From Antarctobacter aquimaris (GTDB lineage: Bacteria; Pseudomonadota; Alphaproteobacteria; Rhodobacterales; Rhodobacteraceae): a DNA stretch of 64,000 nt. Position numbers and translations under genes: made by a program. Location: assembly GCF_900184945.1 (NCBI RefSeq), contig NZ_FXYF01000007.1, forward strand, positions 186,001-250,000, in the 5' to 3' direction. Positions 1 to 9,261 of the stretch are shown piece by piece; position 1 is the first letter of the stretch; each line of letters begins with the position of its first letter. A model generated the notes under the pieces. It made no database searches. It was not told the DNA's origin and was given only the letters and a program-made list of their open reading frames with translations.

Positions 1-977
1 CGCATCGCCTCCAGCAGCGCGGGCACGCCGGTCACGTCGCCGATCAGGTCGGGCAGGACGCAGCCGTCGAAATCCGACCCCAGCCCGACATGGCCTTCGC
101 CCAGTGTTTCGACCAGGTGATCCATGTGCCGCAGGATCGTGTCCCAGCCGGTGTCCGTGGCGGCGGTGCCGTTGGCGTTGAGGTAGAAACTGGCGTAGTT
201 CAGCCCCACCATGCCGCCGCTGTCGCGGATCGCGTGCAACTGCCGGTCGGTCAGGTTGCGCGGCGTCGGGCAAAGCGCGTGGGCGTTGGAATGGGTGGCG
301 ACCAGCGGTGCGGTCGACAGGCGCGCCACGTCGTCGAACCCGGCCTCGTTCATGTGCGACAGGTCGATCACGATGCGCAATGCGTTGCACAGGCGGACCA
401 GGTCCTTGCCCCTTTCGGTCAGGCCCGGGCCGATGTCGGGCGATCCGGGAAAGGCCATCGGCACGCCGTGGCCAAAGAGCGTCGGGCGGCTCCAGACCGG
501 GCCAAGCGAGCGCAACCCCATGTCGTGAAAGAGATACAGCGCGTCGAGGTCGGGGCCGATGGCCTCGGCGCCCTCCATGTGCATGACGCCGGCGATGCGA
601 CCTGAGTCCATGGCGGCGCGGATATGCGCGGAGGAGCGGCAGAGCGCAAAGTCGTCGGGTGCGGCGCGCGCCATCCAGTGCAGCAGCCCCGCCATGGTGA
701 GCGCGGCGGGCTGGGCCGTGGCATGGTCCATCTGCGGCGGCATCGGCAAGTCGTAGGGCGGGTTGGCCATGAGCGCCTTGAAATCCGGCGGTTTGCCACC
801 GGAGACGGGCGGCACGAAGATGGCGAAGAGCCCGCCGGCAAAGCCTGCGCGTTTCATGCGTTTCAGGTCCATGTGGCCCTGGCCTGAGTCCTCCAGCCAG
901 GTCTCCTCGCGCGGGGCGGGCGATTTCATCAGCCGCAGCAGGAAATCGTTGTGGCCGTCGAAGAAGGGGATGGTCAT
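1..977 (-). CDS. Membrane dipeptidase (peptidase M19), C-terminus outside window
   Basis: Partial gene running off the left edge; about 325 residues are visible from an ATG at 977. The translation opens MTIPFFDGHNDFLLRL, and the DGHND stretch (residues 7-11) carries the first zinc-ligand His-x-Asp pair of the M19 (renal dipeptidase-like) family, which hydrolyses dipeptides and some beta-lactams with a binuclear zinc site. The N-terminal half, including a hydrophobic strand followed by GGLFAIFVPP, fits the TIM-barrel start of the family. No signal peptide is seen, so it is probably cytoplasmic. The downstream residues that complete the metal site lie outside the window. The divergent gene starts 167 bases away at 1144. 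Confidence 0.82.
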   Translation of the reverse strand, partial: MTIPFFDGHNDFLLRLMKSPAPREETWLEDSGQGHMDLKRMKRAGFAGGLFAIFVPPVSGGKPPDFKALMANPPYDLPMPPQMDHATAQPAALTMAGLLHWMARAAPDDFALCRSSAHIRAAMDSGRIAGVMHMEGAEAIGPDLDALYLFHDMGLRSLGPVWSRPTLFGHGVPMAFPGSPDIGPGLTERGKDLVRLCNALRIVIDLSHMNEAGFDDVARLSTAPLVATHSNAHALCPTPRNLTDRQLHAIRDSGGMVGLNYASFYLNANGTAATDTGWDTILRHMDHLVETLGEGHVGLGSDFDGCVLPDLIGDVTGVPALLEAM

Positions 978-1143
978 GCCGGCGGCCTATGCTGGGGGAC
1001 GGGTCTGCGCAGCAGACTACGCTTCATGTCCTCGCGCAACCCTGCGACCGGGCTTGCGACGACAGGGGCGGTTGGGGCGGGGCTTGGCGGAGGGCCGCGC
1101 CGCCGCTAGAGTTCGCGCGACGCAAGGCAGGGTGGGGGTGACG

Positions 1144-1446
1144 ATGACGGGCGACGACGACAGGATCCAGGGCCGGCTGCACGGGGAGCAACCGGAGGTT
1201 CAGGCCGACTCGGTGCCGATGCGGCTGCTGCACATGGTGCTGATCTGGGTGATGCTGAGCCTTGCCTCGACCGTGCTGACCGTCGCCACTGTGGTGCAGG
1301 TGGTCGTCATGCTGGTGAACAAGCGCCAGCCGAACGAGCGGCTGGCCGAGTTCGGCACCGACCTTGGCATCTGGATGGCCAAGGCGGCGCGTTTCCAGAC
1401 CGGGGCGAGCGAAGTGAAGCCCTGGCCGTGGACGGAGCTGGACTGA
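1144..1446 (+). CDS. DUF4389 family small membrane protein
   Basis: A 100-residue protein. An acidic N-terminus (about 25 residues) is followed by a long hydrophobic stretch, roughly residues 30-60, rich in V, L, M and T that should span the inner membrane, then a region with FGTDLGIWMAKAARF. This arrangement resembles DUF4389 proteins, whose function is unknown. The ATG at 1144 was chosen; an in-frame GTG lies two codons upstream at 1138, and the purine-rich run before it could serve either start. It faces pepF tail to tail across a hairpin at 1541-1559. Confidence 0.7.
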   Translation: MTGDDDRIQGRLHGEQPEVQADSVPMRLLHMVLIWVMLSLASTVLTVATVVQVVVMLVNKRQPNERLAEFGTDLGIWMAKAARFQTGASEVKPWPWTELD

Positions 1447-1540
1447 GGGTGTCCCCGCGGCAAAGGGCGCAACGCGGAGCATGTGCGGCGCGTACCGGGC
1501 TCCCGGAACCAGCCCTTTCGCCGGAACGGTCAGGCGGTGC

Positions 1541-1559
1541 GGTGGGTTGAAAACCCACC
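1541..1559. terminator. Hairpin between convergent genes
   Basis: GGTGGGTT at 1541-1548 pairs perfectly with AACCCACC at 1552-1559 across a 3-base loop. It sits in the gap between the converging DUF4389 and pepF genes. There is no strong T-run on either side, so termination is inferred from position and stem. Confidence 0.5.
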
Positions 1560-1579
1560 CTACACCTGACGTACGAGCC

Positions 1580-3403
1580 TTACGCCTCCATCGCCTCGAG
1601 CTGATCGATGAAGCCCTCGATCATCGACAGGCCCTTGTCCCAGAAGGTGGGATCGGTCGCATCGAGGCCGAAGGGCGCCAGCAGGTCCTTGTGGTGCTTT
1701 GATCCGCCTGCCTTGAGCATCTCGAAATACTTGTCCTGGAAGCCCTCGGGCGCCTCCTGGTAGGCGGCATACAAGGCGTTCACCAGACCGTCGCCAAAGG
1801 CATAGGCATAGACGTAGAAGGGCGAGTGCACGAAGTGCGGGATGTAGGCCCAGAAGGTCTCGTACCCTTCCATGAACTCGAAGGCCGGCCCGAGCGATTC
1901 CGCCTGCACCGACATCCACAGCGCGTTGATGTCGTCGGGGGTCAGCTCGCCGCCCCGGCGCGCCGCGTGCAGCTTGCACTCGAAGTCGTAGAAGGCGATC
2001 TGGCGCACCACGGTGTTGATCATGTCCTCGACCTTGCCCGCCAGCAGGACCTTGCGTTCGTGCGCGTCTTTCGCCCCCTCCAGCATCTTCTGGAAGGTCA
2101 GCATCTCGCCAAAGACCGATGCCGTCTCGGCCAGGGTCAGCGGCGTCGATGACAGCATCTCGCCCTGTCCCGCTGCCAGCACCTGATGCACGCCGTGGCC
2201 CAGCTCGTGCGCCAGGGTCATCACGTCGCGCGGTTTGCCCAGGTAGTTGAGCATCACGTAGGGGTGCACCTCGGTCACGGTGGGGTGGGCAAAGGCACCG
2301 GGGGCCTTGCCGGGCTTCACCGCGGCGTCGATCCAGCCCTTGTCGAAGAACGGCTGCGCCAGGTCGCCCATGCGCGGGTCAAAGGCGCTGTAGGCGCTCA
2401 TCACCATGTCGCGCGCCTCGTCCCACTTGACGATGCGGTCGCTCTCCATCGGCAGGGGGGCGTTGCGGTCCCAGACCTGCATCACGTCGAGGCCCAGCCA
2501 CTTGCGCTTGAGTTCGTAGTAGCGGTGCGACAGGCGCGGGTAGGCGGCGACGACAGCGTTGCGCAGCGCCTCGACGACCTCGGGTTCGACATCGTTCGAC
2601 AGGTGGCGGCCGGTCTGCGCGGTGGGCATGCCGCGCCAGCGGTCGAGAATTTCCTTTTCCTTGGTCTGGGTGTTGTGCACGCGGGCAAAGGTGCGGATGT
2701 TGTCGGCAAAGACGCGGGCCAGTTCGCGCGCCGCCGCCTCGCGGGTCTCGCGCTTCTGCTCGGTCAGCAGGTTGAGCGTGCCCTCGATGTTCATTTCCTC
2801 GCCGTCGACCTCGAAGGTCAGCCCAGCGATGGTTTCGTCGAACAGCCGCTCCCAGGCGTCGCCGACGACGCCGAGATCGTGCAGGAATTTCTCGAGCTCG
2901 TCGGACAGCTGGTAAGGCTTCATCGCGCGCATCCGGTCAAAGGCGCGGCGGTAGCGGGCCAGCTCGGCGTTGCCGGCGAACAGCGCGGCATAGGCGTCAT
3001 CCTCGACCCGGTTCATCTCGAGCGAGAAGAAGACCAGCGGCGTGGTGAAGTTGGTGATCTTTTCCTGACAGTCGGACAGGAACTTGGTCCGCTCAGAGTC
3101 GGTGGTCAGCTGGTAGTAGCGCAGGCCGGCAAAGGACATGATGCGCCCGGCCACGGCCTCGATCCTTTCGTGCCGATGCACCAGCGTCAGGAACTCGTCC
3201 GGCGACAGCCCGGCCAGCTTGCCCTCGTAGTCGGCGGCAAAGCTGCGGCAGGCCTCTTCGAGCCAGTCGAGATCGCGCTTGAGCTCCGGCGCGTCGGGGG
3301 CGGGGTAGAGGTCCGTCAGGTCCCATTCGGGCAGGGCGCCCAGGTTCTTGCCACCGGCGCTGGCGTTGGCGTCAAAGAGCGGTGTGGTTGCGGTGATGCG
3401 CAT
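1580..3403 (-). CDS. pepF: Oligoendopeptidase F (M3 family metallopeptidase)
   Basis: A 607-residue protein, the usual length for PepF, a cytosolic zinc peptidase that trims medium-sized oligopeptides. The catalytic zinc motif HELGH is clear (TLAHELGHGVHQ, around residue 395), followed by the family's EMLSSTPLTLAETASVFGE helix, whose Glu is the third zinc ligand. The ATG at 3403 gives MRITATTPLFDANASA; the frame stays open far upstream but there it overlaps the divergent gene at 3576, so the longer form was rejected. Monocistronic as far as can be seen. Confidence 0.95.
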   Translation of the reverse strand: MRITATTPLFDANASAGGKNLGALPEWDLTDLYPAPDAPELKRDLDWLEEACRSFAADYEGKLAGLSPDEFLTLVHRHERIEAVAGRIMSFAGLRYYQLTTDSERTKFLSDCQEKITNFTTPLVFFSLEMNRVEDDAYAALFAGNAELARYRRAFDRMRAMKPYQLSDELEKFLHDLGVVGDAWERLFDETIAGLTFEVDGEEMNIEGTLNLLTEQKRETREAAARELARVFADNIRTFARVHNTQTKEKEILDRWRGMPTAQTGRHLSNDVEPEVVEALRNAVVAAYPRLSHRYYELKRKWLGLDVMQVWDRNAPLPMESDRIVKWDEARDMVMSAYSAFDPRMGDLAQPFFDKGWIDAAVKPGKAPGAFAHPTVTEVHPYVMLNYLGKPRDVMTLAHELGHGVHQVLAAGQGEMLSSTPLTLAETASVFGEMLTFQKMLEGAKDAHERKVLLAGKVEDMINTVVRQIAFYDFECKLHAARRGGELTPDDINALWMSVQAESLGPAFEFMEGYETFWAYIPHFVHSPFYVYAYAFGDGLVNALYAAYQEAPEGFQDKYFEMLKAGGSKHHKDLLAPFGLDATDPTFWDKGLSMIEGFIDQLEAMEA

Positions 3404-3575
3404 GGGACCCCCAGTTGTCTGCTTTTCCCAGACATAGGGGCGGACCCGACGCAAAGACAAGCCGAGCGGCCGGATTTCGATGCCGGAGCGTGAGAAAAGG
3501 GGTTCGTGTTCATGTCCGAGTCTGGCTAATCTTGGCGGCAAGAACATCGGAACCAATATCGGGAGGATTTCTGAC

Positions 3576-4610
3576 ATGTCGAACCAATCAATCCTGTTCG
3601 GGGCCGGCGGGCTGGTGCTGGGCCTGCTGGGCGGCGTTGCCGTCGGCACCTCGACCAGCCAGTCGAAGATCAGCGGCGCCATCGACAAGACACTGGCCCC
3701 CTTGCAAGAAGAGGCAGCGGCGGCGGCCAAGTCCCAGCAGGAGGCGCTGGCCGCGCTGGAGGAGAAGCTGGCCGCGCTGGAAAGCGGCCTGGCCGCCTCC
3801 GCGCCGGATCTCGACGCGCTGAAGGCGGGCGTGACCGAGGACGTGGGGGCGAAACTTGACGCCCTCGGCGCCTCGCTGAGCGACGAGTTGGGCAAGAGCG
3901 CCGCCGCGCAGGCAGATGCCGTGAAGGCCGCCATGGCCGACATGTCCGACGGCATGGCGAAGATGTCCCAGATGATGGCCGAACGCGCCCGTGCCGCTGT
4001 CGAAGCCGTCGCTCCGGCGGCGCCAGGCGGCGGGTCGATCGCCCCGGATGAGACCGCCGAGGCCGCTGCGGCAGATGCCGGCATGGCGGATGCCAACGCG
4101 TTGAGCGTGGGTCAGACGGCGGCATTTGCCGATGGCGCGGTGCGCGTCTTCGTCTCGCGCGTCGACCCGGCCAGCGGCTCGGCCCGCCTGTCGGTGAACG
4201 GCGGGCTGGTCACGCTGTCCAGCGGGGATTCGACCACCGTTTCGATCGACAGCGGCGATTGCACGGTCACCCTGACCGGCGTGTCCGCCAGTGGCGCGAC
4301 GGTGGACTCCACCTGCGGCGCGGCGGCGGCGCCGGCCGAGGCTGCGGCGGCCGAACCTGCGGCCGAGGTGGCCCCGGAAAACGGCGTGGCGCCGGGCAAT
4401 GCGGTCAGCTTGGCCGATGGCGCGGTGCGGGTCTTTGTGTCGGCCGTCGACGCCGCCGCGGGATCGGCCCGGATCGCGGTGAACGGCGTGGCGACACAGA
4501 CGGTCGCGGCGGGTGAGACCATCGACGTCACCTCGGGTGACAAGGCCTGCACCCTGACCGTGACCGGCGTGGGCCAGGGCATGGTCGGGTTGGAGGCCAG
4601 CTGCGGCTGA
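3576..4610 (+). CDS. Anchored coiled-coil protein with a duplicated beta domain
   Basis: A 344-residue protein not recognised as a named family. Residues 1-28 form an N-terminal hydrophobic anchor (GAGGLVLGLLGGVAVGTS). Residues about 30-130 are Ala/Glu/Lys-rich and predicted coiled coil. The rest holds two copies of a roughly 70-residue domain, each with ADGAVRVFVS near its start and each ending in Cys-Gly (the second at the exact C-terminus), with two conserved Cys (SGD-C and the terminal C) that could form a disulfide. The domains are joined by an Ala/Pro/Glu linker. A GGGAGG ribosome site at 3561-3566 supports the ATG at 3576. Likely periplasmic and attached to the inner membrane. Divergent from pepF. 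Confidence 0.75.
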   Translation: MSNQSILFGAGGLVLGLLGGVAVGTSTSQSKISGAIDKTLAPLQEEAAAAAKSQQEALAALEEKLAALESGLAASAPDLDALKAGVTEDVGAKLDALGASLSDELGKSAAAQADAVKAAMADMSDGMAKMSQMMAERARAAVEAVAPAAPGGGSIAPDETAEAAAADAGMADANALSVGQTAAFADGAVRVFVSRVDPASGSARLSVNGGLVTLSSGDSTTVSIDSGDCTVTLTGVSASGATVDSTCGAAAAPAEAAAAEPAAEVAPENGVAPGNAVSLADGAVRVFVSAVDAAAGSARIAVNGVATQTVAAGETIDVTSGDKACTLTVTGVGQGMVGLEASCG

Positions 4611-4680
4611 TCCGTTTCCCGTGATGGGACCGGCGGGGTGGGCCTTTGGCGCAGGCTCGCCCCGTGCCGTTGCGGGGCTC

Positions 4681-5562
4681 TCAGAACCGCCGTTCAAGCG
4701 TCAGGTGAACGACGCCGCCGCGCGCGCCGTCGGTGAGGGCGAACAGCACGCTGGTGTCCGGCCGCACCTTGTAATCAAGGGCGATGCCATAGGCGTCGTC
4801 CCTGCCGCCGTCGGTGAACTCGCCAAAGGCCATGACATCCAGCCGGTGGCTGAGCGGAAACACCAGGTCCAGCGCCAGCGCGTCGGGGCGGTCATTCGCC
4901 TCCGGGTGCAGCCAGGCCAGCCCGACCTGCGCCTCCCCCAGGTCGAACCGCGCGCCCAGCTTGGCGTTGATCCCGTGGTGGGCGTTGTTGCGCGACCAGA
5001 CCGACTCGACCGCCGCCGCCAGGTGCCAGCCATCGCCGCTGTACCGGACCGAGGCGGACACCGCGCGGAAGGTGCCCTTGACCGCGTCATGCAGCGAAAC
5101 CGCAACGTCCGTCCGCCCATAGCTTTGCGTCCAGGACAGCCCCCAGGGCACGGCGGTGCGGCGCATGGCCTCCACCGTGGCGTGGGCGCGGGTGTATTCG
5201 GCGCGCTCGTAGGCCAGGTAGGACGCGGCACGGGCAAAGACCGACGGCAGGACAAGGTCATAGGCCGGGCGCACGACCCCCAGCCGCCAGGTGTCGTCCC
5301 AGTTGAACGCGGCATAGGTTTCGTGCGGGCGCTTGCCGTCCAGCGCAAAGAGATAGGTGCCGATCTCGAAGCTGAGCGGCAGCCGCCGTGTCAGCGGGAT
5401 GTCCAGCGTGGCGTCGATGACCCCGATTCCCGAGCCACCCATAAGGTCCGTCGCACCAATGGCGACGGTGCCGTCGAACGACAGCCCGTCGAAAGACAGC
5501 GATTGGGCCGAGGCGCCGAAGGGGCAGACCAGGGAGAGCGCGAGGCAGAAGGGACGAAACAT
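4681..5562 (-). CDS. Outer-membrane beta-barrel protein
   Basis: A 293-residue protein with a signal peptide (MFRPFCLALSLVCPFGASA, cleavage after about residue 19). The mature part alternates polar and aromatic residues typical of beta strands and ends in Arg-Arg-Phe; a C-terminal Phe is the usual BAM recognition residue of outer-membrane barrels. Strand-like segments recur about every 20 residues (for example SASVRYSGDGWHLAAAVES). The specific porin or receptor class is not recognisable. The ATG at 5562 is the only one preceding a signal peptide in a longer open frame. It converges with the gene at 3576. Confidence 0.75.
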   Translation of the reverse strand: MFRPFCLALSLVCPFGASAQSLSFDGLSFDGTVAIGATDLMGGSGIGVIDATLDIPLTRRLPLSFEIGTYLFALDGKRPHETYAAFNWDDTWRLGVVRPAYDLVLPSVFARAASYLAYERAEYTRAHATVEAMRRTAVPWGLSWTQSYGRTDVAVSLHDAVKGTFRAVSASVRYSGDGWHLAAAVESVWSRNNAHHGINAKLGARFDLGEAQVGLAWLHPEANDRPDALALDLVFPLSHRLDVMAFGEFTDGGRDDAYGIALDYKVRPDTSVLFALTDGARGGVVHLTLERRF

Positions 5563-5659
5563 GGCGGAACCAGACCTATGTGACAGGACTGCCGAAATAC
5601 CCATATTCGTGCACCGCGTGCGAGTCCGAAATACCCGACCCGCCACCGCAAGGCGCGGT

Positions 5660-7252
5660 TCAGCCATGGCTTGCCAACAAAGCGCGCAGATCGTCCAGCG
5701 TGTTCGCCTCTTGCGGGCTCTTGTCGTGCCGCCAGCGCGCCATGCGCGGAAAGCGCAGGGCGATGCCGGACTTGTGGCGCGGGCTGGCCTGGATGCCCTC
5801 AAAGGCGATCTCGAAGACGTGTTCGGGCCGCACCTGCCGCACCGGGCCAAAGCGTTGCAGCGTGTTCTTGCGCACCCAGCGGGTGATCTCGTCGAACTCG
5901 GCGTCGGTGAGGCCGGAATAGGCCTTGGTAAAGGGGACGAGGTCGTTGCCCTGCCAGACGGCAAAGGTGAAATCGGTGAACAGGTTGGCGCGGCGGCCGT
6001 GGCCCTGCTGGGCGTAGATCATGACCGCGTCGACGGTCATCGGGTCCAGTTTCCATTTCCACCAGTCGCCCTTCTTGCGGCCGGACAGGTAGGGGCTGGT
6101 TCGGCGTTTCAGCATCAGCCCTTCGGCGCGCATGTCACGGGCCGCCTGGCGGATGCGGGCCAGCGTGGCCCAGTCGTCGAACGGGACCAGCGGCGAAGGG
6201 CAGACCGGCGCATCGGCGGGCAAGCCTTTCAGCAGCTCGTCCAGCCGGGCGCGCCGGTCCTCCAGCGGCCGGTCGCGCAGGTCCGTGCTGCCCGCTTCCA
6301 GCAGGTCGTAGGCCAGCAGGATCACCGGTGCCTCGCGCAGCAGCTTTTTCGGCACGGTCTTGCGGCCGATGCGCGGTTGCAGGCTGGCAAAGGGCATCGG
6401 CTGCGTGCCCTCCCAGGCGACGATCTCGCCATCCAGCACGGTGCCGGGGGGCAGGAAATCGGCGGCGCGGGCGAGTTCGGGGAAACGGTCGGTCATCAGC
6501 TCTTCGCCGCGCGACCAGACGTGGTGATCGCCGCCGCGCAGGATCAGCTGGCCGCGGATGCCGTCCCATTTCCACTCGGCCTGCCAGTCCCTGGGATCGC
6601 CCAGCACCTCCGGCCCCTCGTCCAGCTGGTAGGCGAGGTAGAAGGGATAGGGGCGGCTTTGGTCGGCGGCCGGATCCTCGGCCTCGATCAGGGCGTGAAA
6701 GCTGGTGCTGTCCGGCGTCCAGCTGCCCATCAGCCGGTGCGCCAGCGCCGCCTCGTCCTGCCCGGTGGCCTGCGCCAGCGCGCGGGTCATCAACTTGCGG
6801 CTGACGCCGATGCGGAAACCGCCGGTGATGAGCTTGTTGAACAGGAAGCGTTCGGTGGCATCCAGCTGGTCCCAGGCGGCCAGGATCTGGGGTTTGCGCG
6901 CCTCTGGAGGGATGTCATGAAGCCCGCGCAAGACATTGATCCAATGGGATAAGTCGTGGTAGGAGGTGGCGCCGGGCGGCGGCAGGACCAGGGCGATGGT
7001 CTCGGCCAGGTCACCGACGATGGGATAGGCCTCTTCCAGCAGCCAGAGCGGGATGCCGGCCTGTTCAGCGGCCCATTCGCGCAGCTGCGTCGTGGTGACC
7101 GCGCGTTTTGGCCGGCGGCCGGAGAACAGCGCGATGCACCACAGCTTGTCCTGGTCTGGCGCTTCTCTGAAGTAGTCCGCCAAAGCCCTTGTCTTGACCG
7201 AAGTTTTTGTCGTCTGGTCGATCTCGGTGAACAGCGCGGCAAAGCGTTTCAT
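5660..7252 (-). CDS. ATP-dependent DNA ligase (cisplatin-damage-response type)
   Basis: A 530-residue ligase that seals DNA nicks through a lysine-AMP intermediate. The nucleotidyltransferase motif I, KWDGIRG, places the adenylated lysine at residue 228. An N-terminal helical DNA-binding region covers residues 1-200, and motif V-like LMLKRRTSPY and the C-terminal OB fold follow. It overlaps the upstream exonuclease gene by 4 bases (ATGA), so the two are translationally coupled. This pair is known from a ligase-associated DNA-repair cluster that often also carries a DEXH helicase and a phosphoesterase (PdeM); neither is adjacent here. Confidence 0.92.
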   Translation of the reverse strand: MKRFAALFTEIDQTTKTSVKTRALADYFREAPDQDKLWCIALFSGRRPKRAVTTTQLREWAAEQAGIPLWLLEEAYPIVGDLAETIALVLPPPGATSYHDLSHWINVLRGLHDIPPEARKPQILAAWDQLDATERFLFNKLITGGFRIGVSRKLMTRALAQATGQDEAALAHRLMGSWTPDSTSFHALIEAEDPAADQSRPYPFYLAYQLDEGPEVLGDPRDWQAEWKWDGIRGQLILRGGDHHVWSRGEELMTDRFPELARAADFLPPGTVLDGEIVAWEGTQPMPFASLQPRIGRKTVPKKLLREAPVILLAYDLLEAGSTDLRDRPLEDRRARLDELLKGLPADAPVCPSPLVPFDDWATLARIRQAARDMRAEGLMLKRRTSPYLSGRKKGDWWKWKLDPMTVDAVMIYAQQGHGRRANLFTDFTFAVWQGNDLVPFTKAYSGLTDAEFDEITRWVRKNTLQRFGPVRQVRPEHVFEIAFEGIQASPRHKSGIALRFPRMARWRHDKSPQEANTLDDLRALLASHG

Positions 7253-8259
7253 GACGCAACCTCTGCCTCGGCCCCGTCTTCGCCGCCGAACTCGGTGGGC
7301 ACCACGCGGGCCTCATAGCCCCTTGTTCTCAGCCAGCGTGCGAAGATATCCGTGTAACCATGCGTGGCGTATATGGTTTCCGCGCCCGTTGCCGCGATAG
7401 CCTGGTGCAGTCCGGGCCAGTCGGCGTGGTCGGAAATGACGAATCCCCGGTCCATCGCCCGCCGCCGCCGGATGCCGCGCAACCGCATCCAGCCCGAGGC
7501 AAAGCCGGTCGACACCGGCCCGAACCGGCGCGCCCAGGCGCTGCCCAGGGCCGAGGGCGGGGCGAGGACCAGCGCGCCCTTCAGCGGCTTGAGGTCCAGG
7601 TCCGGCGTGACCTGCACCGTCGCGGGCAAGGCATAGCCCTGGGCGCGCAGCACCGCGTTTGTGGCCTCGACCGCGCCATGGGTCAGGATCGGCCCCTGCG
7701 TCTCCAGCAGGGACAGCAGGCGCTGCGCCTTGCCCAGGGAATAGGCGCCCAGCAGGCTGGTGCGCCCCGCGGCGGCGTTGGCGGCCCACCAGGCATTGAT
7801 CTCAGCCGCCACCTCGGCCTGCGAGGGCCAGGCGAAGACCGGCAGGCCAAAGGTGCATTCGGTGATGAAGGCGTGGCAACGCACCGGTTCGAACGGTTCG
7901 CACAGCCCGTCGGGCGCGGTCTTGTAGTCGCCCGAAACCACCCAGACCGCGCCGCCCACCTCGACCCGGATCTGCGCCGATCCGGGCAGGTGGCCTGCCG
8001 GGTGAAAGGACACCGTGGCGCCGCCGATCTGCCGTGTCTCGCCGTAGCGGATCGAGTCGGCCGCGATCTCGCCCAGCCTGTGCCGGATGACCGGCAGGGC
8101 GGCGGAGGTGGCGAGATAGGCGCCGTGACCGGGCCGGGCGTGGTCGGCGTGGCCGTGGGTGATCAGCGCGCGGGGCACCGGGCGCCAGGGGTCGATGTAA
8201 AAATCGCCCGCCGGGCAGTATATGCCACGCTCGGTGAAGGTAAGGACAGGGTCGGCCAT
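7249..8259 (-). CDS. Ligase-associated DNA exonuclease (metallo-beta-lactamase fold)
   Basis: A 336-residue protein of the beta-CASP/MBL nuclease group. The metal-binding HGHADH motif lies at residues 35-40, and further ligands are seen in HPAGHLPGSAQI and GDYKT. FVISDHADW near the C-terminus is the beta-CASP motif with its conserved Asp-His. It probably processes DNA ends for the ligase encoded just downstream, with which it shares a 4-base overlap. The start at 8259 (MADPVLTFTERG) gives the standard length. Confidence 0.88.
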   Translation of the reverse strand: MADPVLTFTERGIYCPAGDFYIDPWRPVPRALITHGHADHARPGHGAYLATSAALPVIRHRLGEIAADSIRYGETRQIGGATVSFHPAGHLPGSAQIRVEVGGAVWVVSGDYKTAPDGLCEPFEPVRCHAFITECTFGLPVFAWPSQAEVAAEINAWWAANAAAGRTSLLGAYSLGKAQRLLSLLETQGPILTHGAVEATNAVLRAQGYALPATVQVTPDLDLKPLKGALVLAPPSALGSAWARRFGPVSTGFASGWMRLRGIRRRRAMDRGFVISDHADWPGLHQAIAATGAETIYATHGYTDIFARWLRTRGYEARVVPTEFGGEDGAEAEVAS

Positions 8260-8298
8260 GGCCGGAGGATAGAGGGAAAAGCGGCGCGGACCAGCCTC

Positions 8299-9261
8299 TC
8301 AGGCACGCATCGCGGACTTGGCGCCGGTCGCGTCGAAATGATCGACGATCTCGGCCAGGATACGCTCGCGGATGCGCGGCACCTCCATGAGAACCTCGTG
8401 CTCGCCACCCTCGACCATCTCCAGCCGGCCGCCGGGCCAACTGTCCATCCGGCTGCGGATGCGGTCCACATCGACGATCCGTTCGTTGGTGCCGCAGTAA
8501 CAGATGCAGGGCAGCGACGGTGAGGGCCGGCGGGCCAGGCGGCGCGATTCGGCCAGCGCCTCGTGCAGCCAGTGCAGCGAGGGGCCGCCCAGTTGCAGCT
8601 CGGGGATCGCCAGGACCTGGCGGCGCATGTATTCCCACTGTTCGGGATCGGTGGTCAGCAGGTTGTCGGGAAAGGAACTGGAGGCGACGTAACTGTCGAC
8701 CCCGGTGCCGGGCGCGAACAGGTGACCCAGGCCCACCGTCTTGGACATGCGCGAGATCGCCCAGGCTGCCGGGCGCACCGGGTCGGAGATGCGGATGCCC
8801 CACATCGGCCCGGTGAACACGCAGGAGGCCACCGGCAAGCCGTCAAAGACCGCGCGCAGCCCGATGCAGCCGCCCATGGAATGGGCGATCAGGTGCATCG
8901 ACCCTGGCAGGTTCAGCCGCCGGGCGAGGTCCAGCATCGCGCTGACATCGCGCTGGTAATCCTCGAAGACATGGACATGCCCGGTTCGGCGTTCGCCCAG
9001 CATCCGGTCGGCCAGCCCCTGGCCGCGCCAGTCGATCGCCAGGGTGTGATAGCCCGCATCCGACAGGACGCGGGCCACGCGGCCGTATTTCTCGGCGTAT
9101 TCGGTGCGGCCCGGAAACATGAGCACCGTCCCCCGGTCCCCGTCGCTGCCGTAGTGGGCGATCCGGACACGCAAGCCGTCCGAAGTCTCCATCCACCATG
9201 CACGAGAATCCGCGGGACCCTCGGCCAGATCGGCATGAAACGGGGCGGGGGCGGCGGGCAT
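8299..9261 (-). CDS. Alpha/beta hydrolase, lysophospholipase / monoacylglycerol-lipase type
   Basis: A 320-residue serine hydrolase. The nucleophile elbow is AHSMGG with the catalytic Ser at residue 128. The oxyanion-side strand carries FPGRTEYAEKYG and the following strand IDWRGQG, both hallmarks of the serine aminopeptidase S33/lysophospholipase L2 group. The C-terminal GGEHEVLME supplies the catalytic His. The start codon overlaps the stop of the SCP2 gene by one base, so these two are co-translated. Substrates are probably lysophospholipids or monoacylglycerols; the coupling to a lipid-carrier domain fits this. Confidence 0.85.
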   Translation of the reverse strand: MPAAPAPFHADLAEGPADSRAWWMETSDGLRVRIAHYGSDGDRGTVLMFPGRTEYAEKYGRVARVLSDAGYHTLAIDWRGQGLADRMLGERRTGHVHVFEDYQRDVSAMLDLARRLNLPGSMHLIAHSMGGCIGLRAVFDGLPVASCVFTGPMWGIRISDPVRPAAWAISRMSKTVGLGHLFAPGTGVDSYVASSSFPDNLLTTDPEQWEYMRRQVLAIPELQLGGPSLHWLHEALAESRRLARRPSPSLPCICYCGTNERIVDVDRIRSRMDSWPGGRLEMVEGGEHEVLMEVPRIRERILAEIVDHFDATGAKSAMRA

